Shown: positions 16,318 to 25,809, counted from the first letter of the stretch. The stretch is 63,438 nucleotides of DNA from CAZIPN01 sp964541225 (GCA_964541225.1 CAZIPN010000011.1:1-63438); one strand, 5' to 3'. The notes: generated by a model not told the origin, from the letters alone. Numbers and translations: made by a program.

Positions 16318-17535
16318 CTACTGAGCCTTGTCGCCCATCTCAAGACCCCAGCAAGAGTAGTACCTTCGCCCGTCTTGACCAGTCCCGGTCATAGATATCG
16401 GCCGAAAACCGCGCTTGCTCTTGTGAATGACAGCTTCGGCGTACTTGCGTCCATTGCGCTCCACGACATGCATAGCCTTCATCGAAGGTCCCGACCTGAG
16501 GCGAATGCCTGAGATGGTGCTGGGCACGTCCGTGATGTCGACCGTCACGGTCGTGTCGACACCGATCACCCGCGAGCCTGGGGGCGGCTGGATGTTCGTG
16601 ACTGGCAGCGGCCCGCTGAGCAGTCGGCGACGGAAGCTGTCTGTCGTCTCGGCGCTTGATATGGTGAACCGCTTCATCGCAAACGCGTCCCACGGGCGCG
16701 CGTCGGCAACCCCCTCGTCAACCGTGAAGGCCACCTTGTAGCCAACCGCCTGAGCTAGCCCGATGGTCTCCAGATCGTAGTAGCCGTAGGGGTAGCACAG
16801 TGCGACAGGCTGCTGGCCTACGACCTTGCGAATCCAATCGTTGGCCTGGGTGAGCTGCGAGCGACTGCGCTTCTGGAAACTCGCCGTTTGCTCGGTGTTC
16901 GTCCGCGTCAGGCGCAGATGCCGCCACGTGTGCGACTCGATGTCATTGCCCGCCTTGGCCAACGCCGAGATCATGTCGCGCGTCATGTATCCCTTGTAGT
17001 GGGCCGAAATCGGCTGCGGATTGATGAAGAAGGTGCCCGTGAACCCGTACTTCTTCATCAGAGGCCAGGCGTGCGTGTACTGGTTGCGCCACCCATCGTC
17101 GAAGGTCAACATGACCGGCTTGTCGGGCAAAGGCGTGCCCAGAGTCTGGTGATCGACAAGCTGACGTGCTGTGATCGAGTGGTAGCCGAGGCTCTTGAGC
17201 ATCTTGAGTTCGGCCTCGAATGTGGCCGGCTTGATCGTGATGTCGTTCGTGATCTTCGGGTCCACGTGGTGGTAGGTGAAGCACGGCAGCGGTTCGAAAC
17301 CTACGTACGACACAGGCTCCAGAGTGTCCGTAGCAGCGATGCGAGGAAGGGCCGTACTGATGGTCGACGACGAGGGTGCTGAGGCGGAACTCGAGATTGA
17401 ATGGGGAAGCGACTTCGAGTGATTCGCTTCGGCCTCAGCCGCCTTCCGGCCACACCCTGACAATGCCACCGCCACGACAGCGGTGAGAATGGCGACCGCA
17501 CACAGTGTTCTGGCGTATCGACTCGTCGAACGCAA
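16318..17535 (-). CDS. Lipoprotein polysaccharide deacetylase
   Basis: 405 aa from a TTG at 17535 with GGAGA just upstream; the frame is open further, but this start gives a clean signal peptide ending in the lipobox LSGC. The NodB homology domain shows FTYHHVDPK, LTFDDGWRNQYTHAWPLMKKYGFTGTFFI (in pieces: TFDDGW with the catalytic and metal Asp, TGTFFI) and IESHTWRHLRLT (metal His pair). YPYGYYD is the later Asp-containing motif. About 100 C-terminal residues form an extra domain. It likely deacetylates wall or capsule amino-sugars. Confidence 0.88.
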   Translation of the reverse strand: MRSTSRYARTLCAVAILTAVVAVALSGCGRKAAEAEANHSKSLPHSISSSASAPSSSTISTALPRIAATDTLEPVSYVGFEPLPCFTYHHVDPKITNDITIKPATFEAELKMLKSLGYHSITARQLVDHQTLGTPLPDKPVMLTFDDGWRNQYTHAWPLMKKYGFTGTFFINPQPISAHYKGYMTRDMISALAKAGNDIESHTWRHLRLTRTNTEQTASFQKRSRSQLTQANDWIRKVVGQQPVALCYPYGYYDLETIGLAQAVGYKVAFTVDEGVADARPWDAFAMKRFTISSAETTDSFRRRLLSGPLPVTNIQPPPGSRVIGVDTTVTVDITDVPSTISGIRLRSGPSMKAMHVVERNGRKYAEAVIHKSKRGFRPISMTGTGQDGRRYYSCWGLEMGDKAQ

Positions 17536-17606
17536 GGCATCTCCAATGACTCGGCTACACAACGAACGGCTGCGAATTCGGATGGTGCGCAGGACGCGCC
17601 TTGCGA

Positions 17607-18061
17607 TCACCTTCGCCGAGAAGCCAGTTCCTCGGCAAGGTCGTCGGGGGTCAGGCCCCATCGTGCCATCACCACGAGCAAGTGGTACACCACGTCGCCG
17701 GCTTCGTAACGTAGGTGTTCCCTGTCGGCGTCCTTGGCAGCCATGATGACCTCGCCAGCTTCCTCGGCGATCTTCTTCAGCAGCGTGTCTTCCGGCCCGG
17801 AAAGGAGTCGCGCTGTGTAAGAGGTCTCAGGATCAGCGTCACGCCGTGACTCGATAACCTGCCACAGCTCGTCGANNNNNNNNNNNNNNNNNNNNNNNNN
17901 NNNNNNNNNNNNNNNNNNNNNNNNNNNNNNNNNNNNNNNNNNNNNNNNNNNNNNNNNNNNNNNNNNNNNNNNNNNGAGGTCTCAGGATCAGCGTCACGCC
18001 GTGACTCGATAACCTGCCACAGCTCGTCGATCACGCTGCCGAAAGAACGCGCCTCACTCAT
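17607..18061 (-). CDS. hisE: Phosphoribosyl-ATP pyrophosphatase, interrupted by an assembly gap
   Basis: As written the frame is broken by 100 N plus a duplicated 55-base flank. Removing the N run and one copy of the 55-mer (155 bases) restores a single 99-aa protein: start MSEARSFGSVIDELWQVIE, then YTARLLSGPEDTLLKKIAEE and AGEVIMAAKDADREHL, YEAGDVVYHLLVVMA, ending ELASRRR. This is full-length HisE with its metal-binding EE..E and E..D motifs. It overlaps hisI by eight bases. It hydrolyses PR-ATP to PR-AMP, the second histidine step. Confidence 0.9.
17821..18030. other. Assembly gap: 100 N flanked by an identical 55-mer
   Basis: Bases 17821-17875 and 17976-18030 are identical, separated by exactly 100 N. 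This is two contig ends that overlap by 55 bases but were scaffolded rather than merged, not a biological repeat, because collapsing them repairs hisE. Confidence 0.95.
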
Positions 18062-18437
18062 CGGCACTCCCCGTGGCGAGGGATGTGTGATCTGGATACA
18101 GCTCTCGGTAGAAGCAGGTGTGCTCGCCGGTGTGGCAGGCACCCGGGCCGTTCTGGTTGACGAGCACCAGCAGGCAATCAGCGTCGCAGTCGTAGCGAAT
18201 CTCGACGACTTCTTGGGTGTGGCCGGAACTCTCGCCCTTCATCCAGTACTTCTGGCGGCTGCGGCTCCAAAACCACGTAAAGCCAGTCTCGATCGTCTCG
18301 GCGAGGGACTCACGATTCATGTAGGCGACCATGAGCACCTCAAGCGTGTCATGCTGCTGCACGACAGCCGGGATGAGGCCGTTGGCGTCGTAGGTGAATT
18401 CATCGATGCCGAGCAGGTCGCGCTCGCGATCAGTCAT
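18054..18437 (-). CDS. hisI: Phosphoribosyl-AMP cyclohydrolase
   Basis: 127 aa, stand-alone HisI. Conserved blocks: VVQQHDTLEVLMVAYMN, TGFTWFWSRSRQKYWMKGE, EIRYDCDADCLLVLVNQNG (metal DCDAD) and ACHTGEHTCFYR (zinc Cys/His). Opens the adenine ring of PR-AMP. It follows hisF after 109 bases and overlaps the start of hisE, so HisI and HisE are separate proteins here rather than the fusion seen in many bacteria. Confidence 0.96.
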   Translation of the reverse strand: MTDRERDLLGIDEFTYDANGLIPAVVQQHDTLEVLMVAYMNRESLAETIETGFTWFWSRSRQKYWMKGESSGHTQEVVEIRYDCDADCLLVLVNQNGPGACHTGEHTCFYRELYPDHTSLATGSADE

Positions 18438-18546
18438 GAACGAATCCCTTCAGATCGGCCATGTGGTTTGCACAGTCTATCAGGCGTTCGGTGCCCCGTA
18501 CGCGCGTACGCAACCCACGGGCGAGGCACGTTCGAACGCGCTCTGC

Positions 18547-19308
18547 CTACAGCCTCACCGGCACACCCGCTCGCGCCATGGCTTCCTTCACCTCGCGCAC
18601 CGTGAACGTGCCGAAGTGAAAGACACTTGCGGCAAGCACCGCGTCGGCGTCGGCCTCGATGACAACCTCGGCGAAGTGGTCGAGCGTACCGGCTCCACCG
18701 CTCGCGATGACAGGCACGTTCACCGCACGCGTGACCGCGCGCGTCAGGTCGATGTCGTAGCCATCCTTGGTGCCGTCGCAATCCATGCTCGTGAGCAGGA
18801 TCTCCCCACTGCCGAGACGTTCGGCCTCGGCTGCCCACGTCACGGCGTCGAGTTCGGTGTTGATGCGGCCTCCGTTGACGAAGACTTCCCAGCGTGCAGG
18901 GTTCGAGCCGGGCACCCGGTGGGCGTCGATCGCGGTCACGATGCACTGCGCGCCATAGATGCCGCTGGTGAGCGTAATGAGACCGGGATCGCGCACCGCC
19001 GCCGAGTTCAGCGAGATCTTGTCGGCACCGGCGGCAAGCATCGCACGGATGTCGTCGGCCGAGCGCATGCCGCCACCGACGGTGTAGGGAATGAAGCACT
19101 CCTCGGCGGTTCGCGTGGCGACGTCGAGCATGCTTGGCCGCTCCTCGTGCGTGGCGGTGATGTCGAGGAAGACGACCTCATCGGCGCCTGCCTTGTCGTA
19201 GATGGCGGCCATCTCGACCGGATCGCCGGCATCGCGCAGGTTCACGAAGTTCACGCCTTTGACGACGCGCCCCTCGTGGACGTCGAGGCACGGAATGACG
19301 CGCTTCAT
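18547..19308 (-). CDS. hisF: Imidazole glycerol phosphate synthase cyclase subunit
   Basis: 253 aa (beta/alpha)8 barrel. MKRVIPCLDVHEGRVVKG carries the catalytic Asp9-type residue and LLTSMDCDGTKDGYD the second. The phosphate sites VGGGMRSADD and IASGGAG are present. I chose ATG 19308, ten bases after the hisA stop, because the upstream frame has no family similarity. Works with HisH to make IGP and AICAR. Confidence 0.96.
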   Translation of the reverse strand: MKRVIPCLDVHEGRVVKGVNFVNLRDAGDPVEMAAIYDKAGADEVVFLDITATHEERPSMLDVATRTAEECFIPYTVGGGMRSADDIRAMLAAGADKISLNSAAVRDPGLITLTSGIYGAQCIVTAIDAHRVPGSNPARWEVFVNGGRINTELDAVTWAAEAERLGSGEILLTSMDCDGTKDGYDIDLTRAVTRAVNVPVIASGGAGTLDHFAEVVIEADADAVLAASVFHFGTFTVREVKEAMARAGVPVRL

Positions 19309-19318
19309 CAGCACGACG

Positions 19319-20050
19319 TCACCTCTCGCCTGCTGCGATGGCGAGTGCGTCGGGCAGCGTGAACGAGTGCTCGTAGAGCGCGCGCCCTGCGATGACACCC
19401 TCCATGACCCCGTCGCCCAGAGCGGCCAGCGCGCGAATGTCATCCAGTGTCGAGACGCCACCGCTTGCAACGACCGGGAAGCCGGCCGTCGTCGCGATGC
19501 GCTCGTACGCTGCGGCGTTCACGCCGACCTGCATGCCGTCGCGCGAGATGTCGGTGTAGACGAGATGGCGCACGCCGAGCTCGGCGAGTTCGCCGACAAG
19601 CTCATCGGCGGGTGTAGCCGTGCCTTCGCGCCAGCCGGCGATCGCAACCATCCCGTCGCGCGCGTCCACGCCAGCGACCACGCGCTCGCCAAACGCGTCG
19701 ACGGCTTCGCGCACGAAGTCGGGATCGGTCACCAGCTTCGTGCCGAGAACGCAGCGCTCGGCACCCGCGCCTACGAGGCGCACCATCGTGTCAAGCGTCC
19801 GAATTCCGCCGCCGACCTCGACACGAAGGCCGCTCTCGTGCGCGATCTTCTCGATGATGAGGATGTTGGAGGGCACGCCGTCACGAGCGCCGTTCAAGTC
19901 GACGACGTGCACCCACTCGGCGCCCTGCTTCGCGAACTCGCGTGCCTGCGCAAGCGGGTCCTCGTTGTAGACGGTCACTCGGTCGTAGTCCCCCTGCGCA
20001 AGGCGTACCGCACGGCCATCCAAGATATCGATTGCGGGAAATACGATCAT
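19319..20050 (-). CDS. hisA: ProFAR isomerase
   Basis: 243 aa barrel enzyme paralogous to HisF. PAIDILDGRAVRLAQGDYD holds the catalytic Asp, VYTDISRDGMQ the second Asp, and VGGGIRTLD and VASGGVSTLDD are the phosphate sites. The ATG start overlaps the hisH stop (ATGA). In actinomycetes the homologue PriA also does the TrpF reaction, but here a separate trpF exists, so a HisA-only role is likely. Confidence 0.95.
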   Translation of the reverse strand: MIVFPAIDILDGRAVRLAQGDYDRVTVYNEDPLAQAREFAKQGAEWVHVVDLNGARDGVPSNILIIEKIAHESGLRVEVGGGIRTLDTMVRLVGAGAERCVLGTKLVTDPDFVREAVDAFGERVVAGVDARDGMVAIAGWREGTATPADELVGELAELGVRHLVYTDISRDGMQVGVNAAAYERIATTAGFPVVASGGVSTLDDIRALAALGDGVMEGVIAGRALYEHSFTLPDALAIAAGER

Positions 20051-20676
20051 TGGCCTTTCCTCTCGGCGAGTCGTCCGAAGTTTGACAGCAGCGCAAGCCC
20101 CATGGTGGAGGACTTCTCGGGGTGGAACTGGACCGCGAAGATGTTGCCTACCTGCACAGAAGCGGCAAACCGCGCCCCGTATTCGGTTGAGCCAACGATC
20201 GCGTCGCTATCGCGGGGGATGAGCCGGAAGCTGTGCACGAAGTAAAACGCCGTCGACTCTTCGATGCCCTCAAAGAGCGGAGAGTCGCGCGGGTATTCGA
20301 CCGTGTTCCAGCCGATGTGCGGAATCTTCACGCCGCTGGAGAGCTTCTCGCACGTGCCCGGCACGAGCCCGAGTCCCTGCCACTCGCCGTCTTCGAACCC
20401 GACATCGGCGAGCAGTTGCATGCCAAGGCAGATGCCGAGAAACGGCGTGCCGAGCCCGACCTTGTGTCGCAGCACCTCTTCGACGCCGCTGTCGCGCAGG
20501 TTCGCGGCAGCGTCGCGAAAAGCGCCGACGCCCGGCAGCACGATGCCGTCCGCGGCTTCGATCTCGGCGGGGTCCTGTGTGACGACGACGTCTTCGACCC
20601 CAGCGTGCTCGAAACCCTTCTGCACGCTGCGCAGATTGCCCATCTTGTAGTCGATGATCGCGATGTGCGGACTCAC
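20047..20676 (-). CDS. hisH: Imidazole glycerol phosphate synthase glutaminase subunit
   Basis: 209 aa class I glutamine amidotransferase. IVLPGVGAFRDAAANL (oxyanion region), FLGICLGMQLL with nucleophile Cys, and AVQFHPEKSS with the His-Glu pair complete the triad. It delivers ammonia to HisF. The start overlaps hisB by four bases. Confidence 0.96.
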   Translation of the reverse strand: MSPHIAIIDYKMGNLRSVQKGFEHAGVEDVVVTQDPAEIEAADGIVLPGVGAFRDAAANLRDSGVEEVLRHKVGLGTPFLGICLGMQLLADVGFEDGEWQGLGLVPGTCEKLSSGVKIPHIGWNTVEYPRDSPLFEGIEESTAFYFVHSFRLIPRDSDAIVGSTEYGARFAASVQVGNIFAVQFHPEKSSTMGLALLSNFGRLAERKGQ

Positions 20677-21260
20677 AGCGCACCTTTCGTGGAGGGCACG
20701 CCGCTCACGCGCTCGTCGATTGCGACCGCAGCTGAGAACGCGCGGGCAACCGACTTAAACGCCGCCTCGACGATGTGATGTGAGTTCTCACCGGCAAGCG
20801 AACGAACGTGCAGCGTGACACCTGAGTTGATCGCAAGAGCCGTCATGAACTCCTTGGCGAGCGTCGTGTCAAAGGTGCCGATGATCTCGATCGGCAACGA
20901 CACGTCGTAGAAGAGCGCACCGCGACCCGAGATGTCGACCGCCGAGAGCACGAGCGCCTCGTCCATCGGCAGCATGCTGAATCCGAAGCGGGTGATGCCG
21001 GACCGGTCGCCGAGCGCCTTTGCGAACGCCTGCCCGATCACGATGCCGACGTCTTCAACGCTGTGGTGCGCATCCACCTCGATGTCGCCCGCGCACGACA
21101 CGCTCAGATCGAACAGCCCATGGCGTCCAAACGCATTGAGCATGTGGTCGAAGAAGGGCACGCCTGTCGCGACCTCGGTCTTCCCGCTGCCGTCCAGATC
21201 CAGCGACACCGTGATCTTGGTCTCGCGCGTCTCCCGTGTGATTGCTGCCGAGCGACCCAT
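20673..21260 (-). CDS. hisB: Imidazoleglycerol-phosphate dehydratase
   Basis: 195 aa, monofunctional HisB without the phosphatase domain. The two metal-binding His-rich motifs DAHHSVEDVGI and NSHHIVEAAFK are present, with FFDHMLNAFGRHG and HVRSLAGEN. Converts IGP to imidazole acetol phosphate. No histidinol-phosphatase gene is visible in the window, so that step must be encoded elsewhere. Confidence 0.96.
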   Translation of the reverse strand: MGRSAAITRETRETKITVSLDLDGSGKTEVATGVPFFDHMLNAFGRHGLFDLSVSCAGDIEVDAHHSVEDVGIVIGQAFAKALGDRSGITRFGFSMLPMDEALVLSAVDISGRGALFYDVSLPIEIIGTFDTTLAKEFMTALAINSGVTLHVRSLAGENSHHIVEAAFKSVARAFSAAVAIDERVSGVPSTKGAL

Positions 21261-21274
21261 GGCCGTCCCCTTCG

Positions 21275-22384
21275 CTACTCGCGCTCTCCGGCCGCAAGCG
21301 TCTCGCTTGCCCGCCGATGAGCCAAGACGTCCTCCATCGCCGCAAGGAATCGGGCGATCTCTTCTTCGGTTCCAATCGTGACTCTCAGGCAGTCCGCCAG
21401 CCCAGGCGTGCGCGAGAAGTCGCGAACGAGCACCGAGTGGTTGTGCAGCAGGTCGCGCCAGATCGCCGCGCCGTGCTCCACTCGGAACAGCACGAAGTTC
21501 GCCTCACTTGGAAAGACCTCAACTTCGGGCATCATCGAAAGCCCATGCAGCAGCTGATCTCGGCCACGAACCAGGTCGCGAATGCCCTGCTCGAACACCA
21601 TACGCTCGCGAAACACCTGCGTGGCAACCCATTGCGAGAAGGAATTCACCGAATACGGCTGCCTGACCTTCATGAACTCGGCGACCACCTCGGGATGTCC
21701 CAGCAGGTAGCCGACGCGCATCCCCGCCATCGAGAAGGCCTTGGAGAACGTCCTCAGAATCACGAGGTTGTCGCAACGCGTCATGTGCGGACGCATGGTG
21801 TGTCGGCTGAACTCGAAGTACGCCTCGTCAACCATCACCAGCGCGTCGGTGGAGTGCAGCAGCTCGATCAGGAACGATTCATCCGTCAGTCCGCCAGTGG
21901 GGTTGTTTGGGTTGGCAACCACCACAATGTCGATGTCACCTTCGGCAACACGATCAAGCACGGCCTTCTGGTCGATCCTGAAGTTCGCCTGCCGAGGAAT
22001 CTCGACGACCTCAGTGCCCGTGACTTGCGCATCAATGCCGTACATGGTGAACGTCGGCGGCATGTCGAGGATCTTTCGACCTGGGCCGCCCCACGCCAGA
22101 AGCATGTCGAAGATCAGCTCATCGCCGCCATTGCCGACAAGAACGTTTTCGGGCTCCAGCCCGTTTGCCTCGGCGATCAGACGTCGCAGCTCGTGCGCGG
22201 TCGGATCCGGATAGCGATTGAACGGGAACTCGGGCAGTCGTGCCGAGAGCTTCGCGAGGATCTCGCTCGGCAGATTGCTGGGATTCTCGTTGTTGGAGAG
22301 CACGACTTCGGCCTTGACCTCTTTGGCGTCATACGTTGCAAGGTCTTCAAGTTCAGGGCGTGCTGGTCTGACGTTGTCGGTCAT
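21275..22384 (-). CDS. hisC: Histidinol-phosphate aminotransferase
   Basis: 369 aa class I/II aminotransferase. NENPSNLP near the N-terminus, GNGGDELI, NPNNPTG, VDEAYFEF and the PLP lysine in LRTFSKAFSMAGMRVGY are diagnostic. The start overlaps hisD by four bases. Could also accept aromatic keto acids, as HisC does in several Gram-positives (family knowledge). Confidence 0.94.
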   Translation of the reverse strand: MTDNVRPARPELEDLATYDAKEVKAEVVLSNNENPSNLPSEILAKLSARLPEFPFNRYPDPTAHELRRLIAEANGLEPENVLVGNGGDELIFDMLLAWGGPGRKILDMPPTFTMYGIDAQVTGTEVVEIPRQANFRIDQKAVLDRVAEGDIDIVVVANPNNPTGGLTDESFLIELLHSTDALVMVDEAYFEFSRHTMRPHMTRCDNLVILRTFSKAFSMAGMRVGYLLGHPEVVAEFMKVRQPYSVNSFSQWVATQVFRERMVFEQGIRDLVRGRDQLLHGLSMMPEVEVFPSEANFVLFRVEHGAAIWRDLLHNHSVLVRDFSRTPGLADCLRVTIGTEEEIARFLAAMEDVLAHRRASETLAAGERE

Positions 22385-23715
22385 GAGTCCTCAGACCTCC
22401 CGGCTTCATCATCTTCGAGGAAGGCGGCCATGGCCTCTATGCGCAGCGAGACCGCGCGGCCGTGAGCCCACAGCCCCTCCTTCTCGGCGATGACTTGGAC
22501 GGCGTCGCCATCCATCTCCAGCGCCTCGAAACTGTAGGAAAGCACGCTCGACTTCTTCACGAAGTCGTCGACAGAAAGCGGGCTGGAGAAGCGCGCAGTC
22601 CCGCCGGTGGGCAGGACGTGGTTGGGTCCGGCCACGTAGTCGCCCACGCTTTCTGGCGTCCACTGCCCCAGGAAGATCGCACCCGCGTTGCGTATGCTGC
22701 CGAGCAGATCGAAAGGCTCGGCCATCTGCACCTCAAGATGCTCCGGCGCGATGAGATCGACGGTGTCGAGTGCGGCGACGATGTCGGGGCAGACCACCAC
22801 GACGCCGTTGTCGGCAAGCGAGCGGGCGGTGATCTCACCGCGCGGCGACTCCGCAATCAGCTGCTCGAGCGCAGCCTCGACGAGCGTCGGCAGATCGGGA
22901 TCGGTCGTCACGAGATAGGTGGCCGCGCGTGGATCGTGCTCGGCTTGGGCCATCAGATCGATCGCGACGAACGCCGGCTGCGTGGTTTCGTCGGCGAGTA
23001 TGAGCACTTCGGAGGGGCCGGCGAGCATGTCGATGCCCACGTCGCCGGTGACGAGCTTCTTGGCGGCGGCCACATACGCGTTGCCGGGACCCACGATCTT
23101 GTCGACGCGTGGAATCGACTCCGTGCCGTACGCGAGCGCGGCGATGGCCTGCGCGCCGCCCACCTTGTAGACCTCGTCGACGCCCGCCTCCGCGGCAGCC
23201 GCGAGTGTGTAGGGGCTGATCGAGCCGTCCGCAGCTGGAGGTGCCACCATCGCCACTTCATCGACGCCAGCTACCATCGCCGGAATCGCGTTCATGAGCA
23301 CGCTGGAGGGATACTTCGCACGACCGCCAGGCACATAGATACCAACACGCTGAAGCGGCGTCACCTTCTGGCCGAGGTAGACCCCGCCTTCCTGCGCGGT
23401 GAACCAACTCTGCGGGATCTGTCGGCGGTGGAAGTCCTCGATGGCGCCGGCGGCCGACGACAGCGCGTCGAGGAACTCCGGCTCGACCGCTTCGACCGCG
23501 GCCTCGATCTCCTCGGCGGTCACGCGCAAGTCCTCGATCGCGATCTTGTCGAAGGACAGCGTGTGCTCGCGCACGGCCTCATCGCCCCGCTCGCGCACGT
23601 CGTCCACGATGCGAGCCGCAACGCCGATGATCTCGGCGTCGACTCCCCCGCTGCGAGCCAGATCGCCCTCGGTCAGCCGCTGGCCTGGCTCCAGCTCGAT
23701 TCGCCGCATCAACAT
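22381..23715 (-). CDS. hisD: Histidinol dehydrogenase
   Basis: 444 aa, full length. Zinc enzyme catalysing the last two oxidations to histidine. Blocks seen: VYVPGGRAKYPSSVLMNAIPA, KVGGAQAIAALAYGTESI, VGPGNAYVAAAKKLV, GPSEVLILAD, and the catalytic pair in APEHLEVQ. MRRIELEPGQRL follows an alternative start three codons upstream (MLMRR). Confidence 0.96.
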   Translation of the reverse strand: MLMRRIELEPGQRLTEGDLARSGGVDAEIIGVAARIVDDVRERGDEAVREHTLSFDKIAIEDLRVTAEEIEAAVEAVEPEFLDALSSAAGAIEDFHRRQIPQSWFTAQEGGVYLGQKVTPLQRVGIYVPGGRAKYPSSVLMNAIPAMVAGVDEVAMVAPPAADGSISPYTLAAAAEAGVDEVYKVGGAQAIAALAYGTESIPRVDKIVGPGNAYVAAAKKLVTGDVGIDMLAGPSEVLILADETTQPAFVAIDLMAQAEHDPRAATYLVTTDPDLPTLVEAALEQLIAESPRGEITARSLADNGVVVVCPDIVAALDTVDLIAPEHLEVQMAEPFDLLGSIRNAGAIFLGQWTPESVGDYVAGPNHVLPTGGTARFSSPLSVDDFVKKSSVLSYSFEALEMDGDAVQVIAEKEGLWAHGRAVSLRIEAMAAFLEDDEAGRSEDS

Positions 23716-23764
23716 GTCAGGATCGGTCCTTCCGTGTCATCGGGAGATTCGTTGCCCGGACTCG

Positions 23765-24436
23765 TCATTCTAGCGGGACTGCGACCGTGATGGCTCTTGC
23801 CAGCTCAAGAACTCGCGGATCCGTGCGCGTAGCCGCAGGATTGCCGATGAACCGAGCGGTGGATTCGAGCACCTCGCCGACGACCGTGAGGTTGTTCTGG
23901 CGCAGGGTCGTACCGGTGGCCGTGATGTCAACGATCTGCTCCGCGAGGCCGATCAGGGGCGCCACCTCGATGTTGCCGTGCAGCTTCACGATCTCGACCT
24001 GCACGCCTTGCGCGTCGAAGTAGGCCTGCGTGACGTTGGGATACTTGGTGGCGACGCGCACCACACCCAGGTGCTGGAGGCGCTCGCGCACCACCGAGCC
24101 CGCGTCTTGTGGCTCGGCGAGCACGAATCGGCAGCCGCCGAAACGCAGATCGACCAGCTCGACGCAGTCCAGGCCGGCTTCGAGCAGCACGTCTTTGCCA
24201 GCGATCGCGCAATCCGCGCCACCGTAGGCCGCGTAGACCGGGATATCGGTGGGTCGCGCGATCACGAATTCCGCGTCCGGCGTGCGAACGATGAGCTGTC
24301 GGCCCGGCTCGGCGAGTCCGGTGGTATCGAGGCCGGCTTGTGTGAGCAGCGCGACGCTCTCGGCGAACAGCGCGCCCTTGGGCACGGCAATCCTGAGCGG
24401 ACGATCCGCTGCCGAGGAACCGCGAAGCGCCATCAC
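23765..24436 (-). CDS. hisG: ATP phosphoribosyltransferase, short form
   Basis: 223 aa: the short HisG lacks the C-terminal regulatory domain and needs HisZ, which is encoded just upstream with a four-base overlap. Motifs: LRIAVPKGALFAESVALL, ARPTDIPVYAAYGGADCAIAGKDVL, VATKYPNVTQAYF and the PRPP loop DITATGTTLRQNNL. Commits ATP and PRPP to histidine synthesis. Confidence 0.95.
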   Translation of the reverse strand: MMALRGSSAADRPLRIAVPKGALFAESVALLTQAGLDTTGLAEPGRQLIVRTPDAEFVIARPTDIPVYAAYGGADCAIAGKDVLLEAGLDCVELVDLRFGGCRFVLAEPQDAGSVVRERLQHLGVVRVATKYPNVTQAYFDAQGVQVEIVKLHGNIEVAPLIGLAEQIVDITATGTTLRQNNLTVVGEVLESTARFIGNPAATRTDPRVLELARAITVAVPLE

Positions 24437-25749
24437 GAGCGCTCACCTCCCTGCGAGGGCGAGGCGTCGAGCACGACGCCCACAGCGTTCGCAGAGCCGT
24501 CCGCGCGATCCGCCCACGTCGATGTCGGCGGGCCGGGCACGGGATCTTCGAGCGGTAGAGCCGGCTCTCCGGCGCGGTCAAGTCGCACGGCAGGGCGACC
24601 CGCGCGAGCGAGCAGCGCCTCGGCAGCTCCAAGACGCTCGGCTTCGCGTACGAGCTCGGCGCCTGAGCGCCGCGAACGCGCGACCGACCACCCCGCGGCT
24701 CGAAGCGAGCGCGCGACCTCGAAGGCGGGCGCGTCGTCCCCGCCGACAACCGCATCGAGCGCGCGAACGTCGACGGCAGCGCCCTGTTCCATCAGCGCGA
24801 TCATGACGCGTTCCAACCCGACCGCGAACCCGGCGGCGGGAGCGGGGGCGTCGTAGGCGGCAAGCACGCCGTCATAGCGGCCGCCACCTCCGAGCGGCAG
24901 GCCGACGCCGGGCGCGTACGCCTCGGCGACCAAACCGGTGTAGTAGTCGAACGAGCGCATGACCGAGAAGTCCACGGCGACGCGCTCGGCGGCACCCGCA
25001 GCTTCGAGCAGCTCCCAGGTCGCGACGAGGTCGTCGAGTACGGCGTCGCAGTTCAGCCCGACCGTTGCGGCCCGGCACGCAGCGATGGCGTCTCGGCCAC
25101 CGCGAATTCGCGGGACCGCCGAGAGCGCCGAAGCCACGCTTGGCGCATCAACCTGCGCGGCGAGATCCTCGATGCCGACGAGGTTGCGATCGTGAGCGGC
25201 GGCCAGCACGGCGTCACCCCACTCGCGCGGAGCGTCCGCGGCGGCCACGATCGCGTGCAGCACCGCGACGGTCCCAATCGCGACCGTGAACTCCCGCAAC
25301 CCGGCCGCTTCGAGAGCGGCGACAAGCAGCGAGACCACCTCGGCATCGGCCGCAGCCCCGCCCTCGCCGATAAGCTCGACACCAACCTGCGTGAACTGCC
25401 GAGGCTGACCACGTAGCGACTCGTGCTCGCGGAAGACGTCGGCCACGTAGCGGAAGCGATGCGGACCCTGCGCATCGGCCAAACGCGAGGCCACCAGACG
25501 CGCGATCGGCACGGTCATGTCGGGGCGAAGCGCAAGCAGACGGCCATCGAGATCGATCAGTCGAAACGCGGTCCCTTGCAGCGGACCCGCGGCGGCCTCC
25601 ACTGCCGCAAGGTCCTCGGCGGCTGGCGTCTCAACGAGGCCGTAGCCCCATGCGGACAGCACGTCGCTCATGGCGCGAGTAACCGACTCGCGCTCAGCGG
25701 CCTCGGCGGGAAGCACGTCTCTGAAGCCTCGTGCGGTTATCGGCCGCAT
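24433..25749 (-). CDS. hisZ: ATP phosphoribosyltransferase regulatory subunit (HisRS-like)
   Basis: 438 aa paralogue of histidyl-tRNA synthetase. GFRDVLPAEA at the start, LRPDMTVPIARLVA, FRYVADVFREHESLRGQPRQFTQ (in pieces: RYVADVFRE, QPRQFTQVG) and FSVMRSFDYYTGLVAEAYAPG are class II synthetase-type motifs. HisZ binds short HisG and confers histidine feedback. The C-terminal region is divergent rather than a normal anticodon domain, so a true HisS is unlikely. ATG 25749 chosen by homology. First gene of the his operon. Confidence 0.9.
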   Translation of the reverse strand: MRPITARGFRDVLPAEAAERESVTRAMSDVLSAWGYGLVETPAAEDLAAVEAAAGPLQGTAFRLIDLDGRLLALRPDMTVPIARLVASRLADAQGPHRFRYVADVFREHESLRGQPRQFTQVGVELIGEGGAAADAEVVSLLVAALEAAGLREFTVAIGTVAVLHAIVAAADAPREWGDAVLAAAHDRNLVGIEDLAAQVDAPSVASALSAVPRIRGGRDAIAACRAATVGLNCDAVLDDLVATWELLEAAGAAERVAVDFSVMRSFDYYTGLVAEAYAPGVGLPLGGGGRYDGVLAAYDAPAPAAGFAVGLERVMIALMEQGAAVDVRALDAVVGGDDAPAFEVARSLRAAGWSVARSRRSGAELVREAERLGAAEALLARAGRPAVRLDRAGEPALPLEDPVPGPPTSTWADRADGSANAVGVVLDASPSQGGERS

Positions 25750-25809
25750 GGCTCGGCGGTCCTCTCTGGATCGTGCGATCCGGGCTAGGCGTGCGGTCAA
25801 TGCGCCGAT

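Noticed and set aside
17821..18030. Direct repeat of 55 bases as a biological duplication
   Set aside because: The repeat flanks exactly 100 N, and collapsing it repairs hisE; assembly artefact.
24433..25749. hisZ as histidyl-tRNA synthetase
   Set aside because: It overlaps a short HisG that needs HisZ, and the C-terminal region does not look like a normal anticodon-binding domain.
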